From assembly GCA_030041495.1 (NCBI GenBank), contig JASHNT010000119.1, forward strand, positions 1 through 43,461: 43,461 nucleotides of DNA. Direction: 5' to 3'. Position numbers and translations under genes: made by a program. Below, one piece after another: positions 8,393 to 16,980 of the stretch (its first letter is position 1; every line of letters begins with the position of its first letter). The stretch comes from Bryobacteraceae bacterium. Lineage in GTDB: Bacteria > Acidobacteriota > Terriglobia > Bryobacterales > Bryobacteraceae. The notes under the pieces are model-generated. The model saw only the letters and a program-made list of their open reading frames with translations. It had not been told where the DNA came from and searched no databases.

Positions 8393-8762
8393 AAATTGTC
8401 CCGTCCTGCTCCTCCACGTTCACCGGAAGCAGCTTGATTCGCGCCGCAGCCGGATGGCAGCCGGTCTTGATGCTGAACTCGAAGCCGTGCCATGGACAGA
8501 CGATGTGCAGGTCGGCCTCATTGAAGGCGAAGCCTGTGGAGGCGCGCTGCTCATCCAGTACTTCGTTCACAGCCGGAATCACCATTCCCTGGCACACCGG
8601 ACCGCCCATGTGCGGGCAGGTGTTTTCGTAGGCATACAACCGGCCCTCCACGCGAAAGACGCCGATGGTTTTCTCTCCAGCGTCCACCACCAGCCGTCCG
8701 CCTTCGGGAACATCGGCGCTGGCGCCTACGGCAAAATCCTTGGCTGTGGGTGCGCTGCTCAT
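8379..8762 (-). CDS. Rieske [2Fe-2S] ferredoxin-type protein
   Basis: 127-aa Rieske protein. The cluster ligands are C49 and H51 (CPHMGG) and C89 and H92 (CPWHGF). The stretch between the two ligand boxes is 37 residues, about 20 longer than the 15-17 of standard Rieske ferredoxins, and includes 'VIPAVNEVLDEQRAS'. There is no oxygenase catalytic domain, so it is an electron carrier or regulatory module. I chose the ATG at 8760-8762 with GGAG 7 nt upstream. The frame is open to 8849, but a TATAAT box lies inside that extension. It is the first gene of the operon with the 96-aa protein and the amidohydrolase. It may donate electrons to an enzyme elsewhere or to the flavin monooxygenase at 5594. 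Confidence 0.9.
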   Translation of the reverse strand: MSSAPTAKDFAVGASADVPEGGRLVVDAGEKTIGVFRVEGRLYAYENTCPHMGGPVCQGMVIPAVNEVLDEQRASTGFAFNEADLHIVCPWHGFEFSIKTGCHPAAARIKLLPVNVEEQDGTIYVSI

Positions 8763-8798
8763 TTGGACACTCCGGCAGCGGGCCACGCTGCCTTCACT

Positions 8799-8804
8799 AT
8801 TATA
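8799..8804 (-). promoter_or_regulatory. candidate -10 box (TATAAT) of the Rieske operon
   Basis: A perfect TATAAT reads on the minus strand 36 bp upstream of the preferred Rieske start, which would give a leader of roughly 30 nt. No convincing -35 hexamer stands 16-18 bp upstream. The call therefore rests on the -10 match and its position in the divergent gap (8763-8895). Confidence 0.4.
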
Positions 8805-8895
8805 TTGTTCTTCCTCCTGAAGATAGGGGGATTCGTCTGTAAACCGCACTTGCGGTCAGTCCGTCAAACATGTCAGGAGTCTTGATACACGAACT

Positions 8896-9402
8896 ATGAA
8901 AGCGAGCTTTTTGATCGTTGCAACTTTGACGGCCGCGACAGTGTTTGCGCAAGGTCCAGGCGGGCGTGGATTCGCCCACCGGAACAATACCACAGGTACC
9001 CACACACCGCCGACGCCGGCGCAACTCGCGGCCAATCAGTTGACGGTAATCGCGCGATATTTGGGACTGAATTCCTCCCAGACTTCGGCGCTGACCGGAG
9101 ACACGGCGCTGGTGACCGAAGTCGAGACGGAGCAGAGCGCTCTTCAGAACAACGCCACAACGTTGAAGACCGCTTACAGCACCCTCGCTACGGACATCGC
9201 CAGCGGGAACACGGGGGATGAGTCGAAGCAGCAGAGCACGATCGAAGCTACCAACGCCGCCGATCTTCAAGCACGCGTGACGCTGGCAGGGCAAGTCCTG
9301 GCAGCCCTCCCAGGCCTGGGGATCACCGCGACCTCTTCTCAGCAAGCCGGCGTTGCACAATTGCTGGTCCGCGGCGGTGGCAGGGGCGGGCCATTCCGCT
9401 AG
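8896..9402 (+). CDS. small secreted protein, possibly Spy/CpxP-like
   Basis: 168-aa exported protein. It has a Sec signal peptide (MKASFLIVATLTAATVFAQ, about 1-19), a Gly/Arg/His-rich stretch, a region beginning 'TPPTPAQLAANQLTVIARYL' and a helical Ala/Thr/Gln-rich body. The tail is Gly/Arg-rich (LLVRGGGRGGPFR). The 'PxPAQxxA...' opening and the helical body recall Spy/CpxP-like periplasmic proteins common in Acidobacteria, but the diagnostic LTxxQ motifs are weak, so the family is uncertain. It is divergent from the Rieske operon and 80 bp before the PQQ dehydrogenase, so a shared promoter with that gene is possible. Confidence 0.72.
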   Translation: MKASFLIVATLTAATVFAQGPGGRGFAHRNNTTGTHTPPTPAQLAANQLTVIARYLGLNSSQTSALTGDTALVTEVETEQSALQNNATTLKTAYSTLATDIASGNTGDESKQQSTIEATNAADLQARVTLAGQVLAALPGLGITATSSQQAGVAQLLVRGGGRGGPFR

Positions 9403-9482
9403 ATCGATCTCCCGCCAATTCGTTCCCACGCTGGCGGTCGTGTCGCAATTCGGCCCGCGACTCGATATAATCGCGACCAGCG

Positions 9483-11306
9483 ATGAAACGTCACATTCTG
9501 TACTTTGCTTCGGCCATCCTGGCGCCTGTCCTGTTCTTCGCGGTTCACGGCACTGCCCAACAACCCGGCCGCAACCTTGTGCCTCTCACGGAGGACAACC
9601 TCAAAAACCCCAGCCCCAACGACTGGCTGATGTACGACCGCACCTACGATTCGCAGCGCTTTTCGCCGCTGCGCCAGATCAACGAATCGAACGTTGGTCA
9701 ACTAAAACTGGCGTGGTCGGTGACGCTGGGCCCCGGGGCGCAGGAAAGCATCCCGCTGGTGCACGACGGTGTCATGTACCTGGACGCGCCCGGCGGGATC
9801 ATCCAGGCTCGCGACGCCGCCACAGGTCAGCTGATCTGGGAACACAAGCGCAATTTCCCCGACAATCTCAAAGGCAGCGCCCGCTCCAAGACCATCGCCA
9901 TCGGCTACGACATGGTCTACTGGACTTCGCCCGATAGCTACCTGGAAGCGCTGGATGCGCGCACCGGGGAGATGCGCTGGGAAGCCAAGACCGAAACCCG
10001 CGGAGCCACGGAAGGCGCAGTAATGGCCGGAAACAAAGTGATCTCCGGCGGCGCTTGCGGCGGCAAGCACGAAAACTGCTTCATCGACGCGCACGACGCC
10101 AAGACCGGCAAGCTGCTATGGAAGTTCATGACTGCCGCGGAAACCGGGCAACCCGGCGGCGACTCCTGGGGTGGCCTTCCTGACGACAAGCGCGTCGCCG
10201 GCCCGTGGGGCCTCTCCGGCACCTACGATCCCAGCACGAACTCGGTCATTTGGGGCATCGCGAACCCCACGCCTAACACCCGGATCGAACGGCACGAAGG
10301 CAATTTCAATGCGATCCCGACGCACGCTCCCGCCGATCTGTTCAGCAATTCCACTGTCTCGCTCAACGCCGAAACCGGCAAGCTGAACTGGTATTACCAA
10401 CATCTACCCGGCGACGATTGGGATGAAGACTGGACCAACGATCGCATCCTGGTGACCACTACGCTCAACCCCACCCCGGCGACTGCGAAGTGGTTCAACA
10501 AGAAGATCAAGCCCGGCGAGCGCCGCGACATCGTTCTCGCTACCGGTGAATCCGGCGGCGTCTTCGCGCTCGACCGTCACACCGGGGAGTTCCTGTGGGC
10601 CAACCCCTGGCCTTACGACGTCCCCAACTTCTTTTTGAAGAACGTGGATGACAACGGCATCACGTATCTGAACGAAAGCGCCATGCTGACCCATCCCGGC
10701 ATGACCAATGAGGTGTGCTTCTTCAATACGCGCAGCTACTGGGCACAAGGCTACAGCCCCATCACTAATTCGCTGTATGTACCGTTCGTCGATGCCTGCA
10801 ACCAGGAAAAACTCAACGATGACGGCAAACGCTCCAATCACAAGGGCATCGTGCGCGATCCCTCCAAGCTCGATGAGCTTTCCGGCGTTTCCAAGATCAA
10901 CGCGGCCACCGGAAAGATCGATCACATCTTCAAGGGTCCCGCTCCCATCAACGGAGCGATTCTGCTCACGGCCGGCAACCTGGTCGTCTTCGGCGACATC
11001 GGGCAGCATCTTCACGTGCTCGATCAGGAGTCCGGAAAAGTGTTGTTGGATGAGATGCTGCCGGGCCCCATCGCGAATTCCACCATTACCTACGCGATCA
11101 ACGGCCGTCAGTACCTGGCGGTCTTCACCGGCGACGGCCTGTTGACCTCCGGCGTCGCGGCCTACAATCCGTCGATTACGTCCACCCGCCGCGTGAATAC
11201 CATCCAGGTGTTCGCTTTACCGGAAGACGTCGCCAAGAAGACTCCCCTGTTGTCCGCCACCGCAGCCACCAAAGGCAAGGCCGCCCCCAAAGGCAACGCC
11301 AAATAG
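9483..11306 (+). CDS. PQQ-dependent alcohol/sugar dehydrogenase
   Basis: 607-aa periplasmic quinoprotein. After a signal peptide (about 1-25) comes an eight-bladed propeller. Its tryptophan-docking repeats of the form AxDAxTGxxxW are clearly readable: 'ARDAATGQLIWEH', 'ALDARTGEMRWEA', 'AHDAKTGKLLWKF', 'SLNAETGKLNWYY' and 'ALDRHTGEFLWAN'. 'PGDDWDEDWTND' (about residue 310) matches the region that holds the catalytic aspartate in methanol/ethanol dehydrogenases. No C-terminal cytochrome c domain (no CxxCH) is present, so electrons must pass to a separate carrier. 'GACGGKHENC' has two cysteines that could form a disulfide, but the adjacent Cys-Cys pair of methanol dehydrogenase is absent. The substrate cannot be assigned. 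No PQQ synthesis genes are in the window. Confidence 0.9.
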   Translation: MKRHILYFASAILAPVLFFAVHGTAQQPGRNLVPLTEDNLKNPSPNDWLMYDRTYDSQRFSPLRQINESNVGQLKLAWSVTLGPGAQESIPLVHDGVMYLDAPGGIIQARDAATGQLIWEHKRNFPDNLKGSARSKTIAIGYDMVYWTSPDSYLEALDARTGEMRWEAKTETRGATEGAVMAGNKVISGGACGGKHENCFIDAHDAKTGKLLWKFMTAAETGQPGGDSWGGLPDDKRVAGPWGLSGTYDPSTNSVIWGIANPTPNTRIERHEGNFNAIPTHAPADLFSNSTVSLNAETGKLNWYYQHLPGDDWDEDWTNDRILVTTTLNPTPATAKWFNKKIKPGERRDIVLATGESGGVFALDRHTGEFLWANPWPYDVPNFFLKNVDDNGITYLNESAMLTHPGMTNEVCFFNTRSYWAQGYSPITNSLYVPFVDACNQEKLNDDGKRSNHKGIVRDPSKLDELSGVSKINAATGKIDHIFKGPAPINGAILLTAGNLVVFGDIGQHLHVLDQESGKVLLDEMLPGPIANSTITYAINGRQYLAVFTGDGLLTSGVAAYNPSITSTRRVNTIQVFALPEDVAKKTPLLSATAATKGKAAPKGNAK

Positions 11307-11574
11307 GGTTGGGCGGCGGCGCATTTGACGGCCTGAAGTCACTGGTAGATGAAAGATGCTCCGCGCTGCCCTGTCACAAAGAACGACCGTCGGTCGCCGG
11401 CTTCTCGGCACCAACTTCCGTGAGCGGCGTCTCACGGGAGTCCTCTTTAACCGCCAGGGGCTGTAGGGAGCAGACTGCCTAATACGAGCTCCGTCCGTCT
11501 AGCGCGTGATACGAGCAGGATCGCCAGCCTCAAACCCACCTTCTGCCAGCTTTCAGAGGCTCGGCCCCGATTAC

Positions 11575-12315
11575 TCAAAGCCTCAACGATTGAACCCAGC
11601 GCGCAAAACTTTGCCAAGCCGCCGTTGAGCCGAGCGGAGCGCTCATCTGAGTCATCGCCAGAACGAACAGGCTGCCCCAGACGGTAGACCGGTAGATTTT
11701 TCGAGATGACCAAAGGTCATAGATGACCACCGACAGAAGAAACAGATAGGAAGCAAGAATGTCATGGCCGATGTCATGATACAAGTAATGTATTGGCCAG
11801 CGGTCAATGGCCGCAAGGACCAGGGGTGTTGTCGCGAGAAGGATCAGTCGCTTGTGATCTTCCGTAGACCGCTTGCGCACCGCGTAGGCCAAAGCGGTCA
11901 ACACGCCGAACGTCATCGTCGTGATGAAATTGATAGGAAACACAAGGATACGGCGGCCCGCGCTCTCCCGAAAATGTAGCTGGCTGGCCGCAGCGAGCAG
12001 CCCGCAAATGAAGACCAAACCAGCCAGGACGAAGCCCGAGACCCCGAGCGTGCGGTGGAGCTTGACGCGCCCTGCAGAGATTAGTCCCGTCTGGACCACA
12101 AGGAACAGAACCCATACGGAGAAGACGGCTCCGTGGAGTTGTATCATCGCGCTCGGCAGATGTGCACGGAAAAGTCCGGCGAAATAGTAGGTGGGGCCAA
12201 ACCCAACGACGATGATTATTGACGCGACCAAAACCATACCGCTGAAAAAGACGCGGTCGTAACGCTTGCGCGTTGGCGGCCGGACTCCGCGTTGACCAGC
12301 CACGATTGTGTCCAT
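11575..12315 (-). CDS. polytopic membrane protein, function unknown
   Basis: 246-aa inner-membrane protein with about seven hydrophobic segments, including 'FSGMVLVASIIIVVGFGPTY', 'VWVLFLVVQTGLIS', 'SGFVLAGLVFICGLLAAA', 'FITTMTFGVLTALAYA' and 'HDILASYLFLLSVVIYDLW'. Several histidines sit at membrane edges ('MIQLHGAVFS', 'RVKLHRTLG', 'DHKRLILLATT', 'PIHYLYHDIGHD'), a pattern reminiscent of heme-binding or DUF2306-like proteins. That is a resemblance only. The start at 12313-12315 has an excellent AGGAGG upstream on the minus strand. It stands alone: its stop is 268 bp from the convergent PQQ dehydrogenase stop, and I see no clear terminator there. Confidence 0.8.
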   Translation of the reverse strand: MDTIVAGQRGVRPPTRKRYDRVFFSGMVLVASIIIVVGFGPTYYFAGLFRAHLPSAMIQLHGAVFSVWVLFLVVQTGLISAGRVKLHRTLGVSGFVLAGLVFICGLLAAASQLHFRESAGRRILVFPINFITTMTFGVLTALAYAVRKRSTEDHKRLILLATTPLVLAAIDRWPIHYLYHDIGHDILASYLFLLSVVIYDLWSSRKIYRSTVWGSLFVLAMTQMSAPLGSTAAWQSFARWVQSLRL

Positions 12316-12775
12316 GCAACCTCCTTGACCGGACTCTCCGCCTGACGGACCTGTTGATAATCGGCCTGCTTAGGGGGAATTCGCCCCCGCGGGCTTTTCA
12401 CCACTATATCGTTGCGTCCCAGGTTCCAGAGTTACAGCCGCTCCGACCCAACGGGGCGGTCCGAGCAGCGCGGGAACCATTGCTTGGACGACGGCGCACA
12501 AGCGCTGGAAATGCGAGATCACGGCGATTAAATGCCTTTGCGCCAGCTTCCCGGGCGGATGGTCGCTCGTAGAATGCTGGTTGCGGAACGATTGGTCCTG
12601 GGAAGTCGCCATCACGGAATCAGGACCGCTCGCGCTCGGCAAGCCAAGTTGACGCGTACTCACCATCTCGGAGACCTACGCTCTCGTTACTGCCCCGAGC
12701 GGCAGATTCTTGGGCGACGAATAGTGACTGACCGCCCGTATCAAACAGACATGCCCCCGGACCTTCTTCCTAGCC
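12316..12775. other. 460-bp intergenic stretch without a convincing gene
   Basis: It holds the leader of the minus-strand membrane protein and the region before the GT-C-like gene. A GC hairpin is visible (GGGGG at 12373-12377, CCCCC at 12384-12388), followed by a short stem GCCC/GGGC with TTTT (12383-12398) that looks like a weak terminator reading plus. One plus frame (about 12407-12727) reads as protein with a single in-frame TGA at 12650-12652, but its codon use does not match the neighbouring genes and no family is recognised. It may be an old gene remnant or a promoter region. Confidence 0.4.
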
Positions 12776-14893
12776 ATGCAAGTTGAACTTCAGGAGACAA
12801 GCGCGCAACAATTCCAAGAGGTGCTTACGCGCGGGTTCGGTGGTGTGTGGCTGGCGATGTTGTGGCTAGCTTGGATGGCTGGCTTTGCGGTTCTGACCGC
12901 GCGCATCTTTGAGTGGCACCTTCTCTACTTTAAGAGCCCCGGGCCCGAGTTCTACCGCCTCGCCCTGGTGTTGGTTCCCGCCGCCGCGCTCGCGGCCCTG
13001 GCTCACAGCATTCCGCGCCTGCGCCGGATCTGGCGATGGGAGTGGAGAGTGGTTGCGATTCTCGTTGCTGCGGCGTGCCTGCGGTATGAGCCTCGCGCCT
13101 CTGTGGCGACGGTTGCCGTCTTCCTGGCATTTTCCGTTACCGGAGAGGCAACCCGAAGCGCGCTGGAGATGAAACTGGATCACCCTCTTGACCGTGTGAT
13201 CTTCCATTTTGGCGCCGGAGCGAGTTTCACGATTCTCGTTCTGGTGGTTTTGGGCTTGTTGGGGCAACTCCGCTTGTGGGAACTCGCACTCCTGGTCGTC
13301 GCGCCGCTGCTGGCGCTGTGGAAGGGCGCGGTCTCCACGCTCGCCGACCTGCTCGCGATTTGGCGATCCTGGCGCGCGGCGGACATCCGGTCAGAGTGGG
13401 CCCACCCGTTGGCCGGGCCCGCCGTCTTCTTCGGGACGCTGGCGGCAGCCTGCAGCCTGATGATCGTGCTCGCGCCGAGCATCGCCTTCGACTCGGTCGC
13501 CAACCACCTGCCGCTGGTGCAGTTCTACGCGTCGCAGCACGCGCTGCACTCCGTCTCCACCTTCGGCTACTCTTACTATCCGCAGGGCATGGAGTTGTTG
13601 TGGACTCTGGCTTACGTCCTGGCCGGGCAGCCCGCCGCGCAGATGCTGTCCGGATTGTTCTTCCTTCTGTTTCTCGCAGGCGTGGTGCGGCTGGCGCGAG
13701 CTTGCGGCCTCTCGCCAAGCGCCGCGCTTATCGCCGCGGTTAGCTGCGCCACGCTTCCTTTTTTGCATTGGACCGGAAGCGTGATGAAGAACGACATGAC
13801 GCTGGTGTTCTTCGAATTGCTCTCGCTGCTCTCGTTTATCCAATGGCTGGAAGGGCGCGACTCGCGCTGGGTCGCGGCGAGCGGGTTCTTTCTCGGTCAG
13901 GCCTTCGGTGTCAAATATGTCGCGCTCTTCGCCGCACCGGCTTTTGCGCTGCTGTGGGGATTCGCACTGGTCAAGGACCGGGCGCGGTGGAAGATGTGCC
14001 TCGCGCTGGCGCTGGCGTTCCTGTTATCGTGCCTGATCTGGCCGGCCAGAGCCTATGTGTTGACCGGCAACCCCACCGCTCCGGACCACGCGGAAATTGC
14101 GGTTGGCGGATCGCTGGAAATTCACCAGGCCGCGCCCGTCTCCCGCCTGATCAGTTATGCCAAGTTGCCTTGGGACGTGATCACTGGCGCACAAATACAA
14201 TTCGAATCTCCCTTGCCGCATCCGGCCGGCCTTCTGCTTCCGGCATTCGCTCCGCTGATCCTGCTGTGCGGAATCCGGCCCGGCACTCGAGTACAAAAGG
14301 CCTGCGCGATATTTGCCGCGGTCTATCTGGTGTATTGGATGTCCGTGCTCACCAAAGTGCGTTACGCGATCCTTCCCTTCGCCCTGTTGGCGATCCTGGC
14401 GGCCGCAATGATGGTCCGCTTCTACGACCGCCAGAGCGGCGCGCTGGGGAAAGCGGTTCGCGGCTCGCTGCTGGGCTTGGAGGCTTACTGCTTCACGGCG
14501 GCGCTGATGGGTTTGATGATTGTCGGCGTGAACGGACCGCAAATCCGCTATTTCGCGGGCAAGATTGATAAGTTCGGATATCTGCACGCTGCGATGCAGG
14601 CCTATGGAGCGGTGCAATATCTGTGGAGCACGCACGATTCGAATGCGCGCGTTTTCGGTGTGATGAACGTGGCCCGGGCCTACGCGCCCAACCCGATGGG
14701 TTTCGATGGAGTGGCCTGCCCGCTCGGGCCCTGCGATCCCGCCGACGTCGTAAAGCGAGCCAAGGCGAACGCATCCGACTTCCTGATTCTTCCAGCGGAC
14801 GGACGCCAATACCGGGAGGTGCTGGCGCGGCTCGGCAATCCGCCACGCGTCTATCAGGACGATTACTTCAGCGTGTTTCGCGTGTTGCACTGA
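12776..14893 (+). CDS. polytopic membrane protein, GT-C glycosyltransferase-like
   Basis: 705-aa integral membrane protein with about 12-14 hydrophobic segments and a soluble C-terminal domain (about residues 600-705). The stretch 'FDSVANHLPLVQFYASQHAL' (about 238-257), just after a membrane helix, resembles the first extracytoplasmic loop of GT-C enzymes (ArnT/PMT/GT39-like). 'LTKVRYAILPFALLAILAA' (about 523-541) matches the late transmembrane segment that begins with an Arg-Tyr pair in such enzymes. GT-C proteins move sugars from polyprenyl-phosphate carriers to acceptors outside the membrane. It leads a run of glycan genes, which supports a glycosyltransferase role. Start at 12776; no clear ribosome-binding site is seen, and the next in-frame ATG would lose the first helix. 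Confidence 0.75.
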   Translation: MQVELQETSAQQFQEVLTRGFGGVWLAMLWLAWMAGFAVLTARIFEWHLLYFKSPGPEFYRLALVLVPAAALAALAHSIPRLRRIWRWEWRVVAILVAAACLRYEPRASVATVAVFLAFSVTGEATRSALEMKLDHPLDRVIFHFGAGASFTILVLVVLGLLGQLRLWELALLVVAPLLALWKGAVSTLADLLAIWRSWRAADIRSEWAHPLAGPAVFFGTLAAACSLMIVLAPSIAFDSVANHLPLVQFYASQHALHSVSTFGYSYYPQGMELLWTLAYVLAGQPAAQMLSGLFFLLFLAGVVRLARACGLSPSAALIAAVSCATLPFLHWTGSVMKNDMTLVFFELLSLLSFIQWLEGRDSRWVAASGFFLGQAFGVKYVALFAAPAFALLWGFALVKDRARWKMCLALALAFLLSCLIWPARAYVLTGNPTAPDHAEIAVGGSLEIHQAAPVSRLISYAKLPWDVITGAQIQFESPLPHPAGLLLPAFAPLILLCGIRPGTRVQKACAIFAAVYLVYWMSVLTKVRYAILPFALLAILAAAMMVRFYDRQSGALGKAVRGSLLGLEAYCFTAALMGLMIVGVNGPQIRYFAGKIDKFGYLHAAMQAYGAVQYLWSTHDSNARVFGVMNVARAYAPNPMGFDGVACPLGPCDPADVVKRAKANASDFLILPADGRQYREVLARLGNPPRVYQDDYFSVFRVLH

Positions 14894-14944
14894 CCATGGG
14901 AAGTCTGCCCAAGATAGTTTGCTAAGATATGCCTACAGCCGCGC

Positions 14945-16144
14945 ATGAGAATGCTGGCAGTAACGTATGGACTTCCGTGGCCGCTCACGGAGGGCGCGAA
15001 GATCCGCGATTATCATCTGTTGCGGGAAGCCTCTCAAGCCGCCGAGGTTGTGCTGCTTTCGTTTTGCAAGGACGATCCGGACCACCCCGATCCAGGCCCG
15101 TTGCGGACAGTATGCGCCGCAGCCGAAACATACGCGCCTCCGCGACGCAGGGGTTGGCGCGAGGCCGCCGCGCATTGGCGGTCCGGGAGACCGCTGGCCA
15201 CGTTTCCGTTTTACTTCGAGAAGTTCGCCCAGCGGATTCGCAGCCTCGCGGAAAACCACCGCGTGGATTTCGTGCAAATCGAGCACTCTTTTCTGGCTCC
15301 CTACCGCACGGCCATCCCGTCCGGCTGCCGCGCGATTCTCTCGCTGCACAACATCGGCGAGCTGCAGTATTCCAGCATGGCGAAGCTGCCGGGCTCGGGA
15401 CTCCCGAGCCGGGTGAAAGCCGCGGCCATGCGGGACTGGGAGGCGGACTGGGCCAGCCGCTTCGACCATTGCATCGCCGTCTCGGCCGATGAAGCCGCGT
15501 GGGTCCGCCAGCGCGCTCCCCAACTGCCGCTGACCGTTGTGGAAAACGGTGTGGATTGCATCCGGCTCCAGCCTCTGCCCCCGGCGGCGGACGGAAACCG
15601 GACCATCCTGTTTGTCGGAACTTTGGGGTATCCTCCGAATGCGGACGCGGTGGTCGAGTTCGCACGCCACGCGCTGCCGCAGTTGCAGCGCTCGCTTCCC
15701 GGCGTGAAGCTGGTCGCCGTAGGGCGCAATCCCCGGCCGGAGATTCGCGCGCTGCGATCTGAAGATGGCATTGAGGTACATGACGACGTGCCGGACGTCC
15801 TGCCCCTCTATGAGCGCTCCTCCGTCGTCGTAGTTCCGCTGCGCGCCGGTGGAGGCACGCGCCTGAAGATTCTGGAGGCGATGGCGCTAGGCCGGCCCGT
15901 GGTTTCCACTCCCAAGGGCTGCGAAGGCCTGGAGGTCGCTCACCAGGACCAGTTACTGATTGCGGACCTTGCGGACATGCCGCGCCAGGTGGAGCGAGTG
16001 CTCGAGGATTCCACGCTTGCGAAGGAACTCTCCGCGCGAGCGCGCCGCTGGGTGGAAGCCCGGCACGATTGGCGAATCCCGGGCGCGCGTCTGCGTCGGG
16101 TCCATCGCCAATTGGCGGGGTGCGCGAGCGAGGCCGTTTCATGA
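14945..16144 (+). CDS. glycosyltransferase family 4 protein
   Basis: 399-aa GT-B fold enzyme. The N-terminal acceptor half begins MRMLAVTYGLPWPLTEGAKI, with the Gly-rich loop typical of GT4, and continues with 'LSLHNIGELQYSSMAKL'. The C-terminal donor half has 'RTILFVGTLGYPPNADAVVE' and the nucleotide-sugar motif 'GGGTRLKILEAMALGRPVVS' (E-x7-E-like, about residues 303-322). It resembles transferases of exopolysaccharide and PEP-CTERM/exosortase-associated loci. The stop overlaps the next start by 4 bp (ATGA at 16141-16144). Being directly coupled to an ABC polysaccharide exporter, it probably adds a sugar to the exported glycan. Donor and acceptor are not readable. Confidence 0.92.
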   Translation: MRMLAVTYGLPWPLTEGAKIRDYHLLREASQAAEVVLLSFCKDDPDHPDPGPLRTVCAAAETYAPPRRRGWREAAAHWRSGRPLATFPFYFEKFAQRIRSLAENHRVDFVQIEHSFLAPYRTAIPSGCRAILSLHNIGELQYSSMAKLPGSGLPSRVKAAAMRDWEADWASRFDHCIAVSADEAAWVRQRAPQLPLTVVENGVDCIRLQPLPPAADGNRTILFVGTLGYPPNADAVVEFARHALPQLQRSLPGVKLVAVGRNPRPEIRALRSEDGIEVHDDVPDVLPLYERSSVVVVPLRAGGGTRLKILEAMALGRPVVSTPKGCEGLEVAHQDQLLIADLADMPRQVERVLEDSTLAKELSARARRWVEARHDWRIPGARLRRVHRQLAGCASEAVS

Positions 16145-16980
16145 ATCCCGCGGTCGCGGTTAACGATGCTGGCGTAGAAGCTCCGCTGCTCGAATGGCGG
16201 GAGCTGCGCGATTATCGCGACCTTCTCGCGCTGCTGGTCTGGCGCGAGATGTACCTGCGCTACCGGCACACACTGATCGGAGTGGGTTGGAGCTTCCTGA
16301 ATCCGCTCATGACCATGGCCGTATTCGGGCTGATCGTTCCGAATCTGGTGTCGCGCCAGCAACTGGCGGAGTACACGCGCGGCGTCCCTTACCCGCTCTA
16401 CGTGTTCTGCGGACTGGTTCCGTGGAACTGTTTTGCGCACGCGCTGACGCGCGCCACCACCTGCCTGGTGGATCAGAAGGCGCTCCTGAAAAACGTCTAT
16501 TTCCCGCGGCTGGCGCTGCCTCTATCCAAGGTGATCGCGGCGTGCGCAGATCTGCTGATCGCCTTCGCCGCGTTGTTGGCCCTGATGTTTTTCGCGCGAA
16601 CCGCTCCCTCCCTCAACCTGGTTTTCTTGCCGCTCTTCCTTCTGCCCTTGCTGGCGGCGGCGACGGGCGCGGGCTTGATCCTGAGCGTACTTCAGTTGCG
16701 CTACCGCGATGTTTTTTTCCTGATGCAGTTTTTCATGCAGATGGGCTTGCTGGTCACGCCGGTGTGGTTTCCCCTGGAGGCTCTTCCGCCTGCGTTGCGA
16801 TGGCTGGTGGCCTGCAATCCCATGACCGGCGTGGTGCAGGGTTTTCGATGGGCCGCGCTCAAGGCCCCGGCACCATCCGTTTCAGTGCTGGCGGTTTCTT
16901 CGGCAGCCGCGGCGGTGTTATTGCTGGCCGGCTTGCTCTTCTTCCGCAAACGGCAGGAAACGATAGCGGATTATGTTTGA
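16141..16980 (+). CDS. ABC-2 polysaccharide export permease (Wzm/KpsM type)
   Basis: 279-aa permease. The N-terminal amphipathic stretch 'YRDLLALLVWREMYLRYRHT' is followed by 'LIGVGWSFLNPLMTMAVFGL', the hallmark of Wzm/TagG-type transporters. Six hydrophobic segments follow, and 'NPMTGVVQGFRWA' precedes the last, again typical. The frame is open a further 72 bp upstream, but the ATG at 16141 overlaps the GT4 stop and is the natural start. The gene overlaps the ATPase gene by 8 bp. With the ATPase it should export undecaprenyl-linked O-antigen, capsule or similar glycan across the inner membrane. Confidence 0.93.
   Translation: MNPAVAVNDAGVEAPLLEWRELRDYRDLLALLVWREMYLRYRHTLIGVGWSFLNPLMTMAVFGLIVPNLVSRQQLAEYTRGVPYPLYVFCGLVPWNCFAHALTRATTCLVDQKALLKNVYFPRLALPLSKVIAACADLLIAFAALLALMFFARTAPSLNLVFLPLFLLPLLAAATGAGLILSVLQLRYRDVFFLMQFFMQMGLLVTPVWFPLEALPPALRWLVACNPMTGVVQGFRWAALKAPAPSVSVLAVSSAAAAVLLLAGLLFFRKRQETIADYV

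Noticed and set aside
7290-8885. 531-aa plus-strand open frame
   Set aside because: It is the antisense shadow of the amidohydrolase, 96-aa and Rieske genes, which have clear motifs and coupled starts.
11384-11396. 13-bp palindrome between the PQQ dehydrogenase and membrane protein genes
   Set aside because: Short, with no T-run, and it would not form a stable terminator.
12407-12727. A gene with one in-frame TGA (possible recoding)
   Set aside because: No family resemblance, poor codon bias and no Sec-insertion structure seen; left as a possible remnant only.
14985-16142. 385-aa minus-strand open frame
   Set aside because: It is antisense to the GT4 gene, is Arg/Pro-rich and has no domain; it reflects high GC content.
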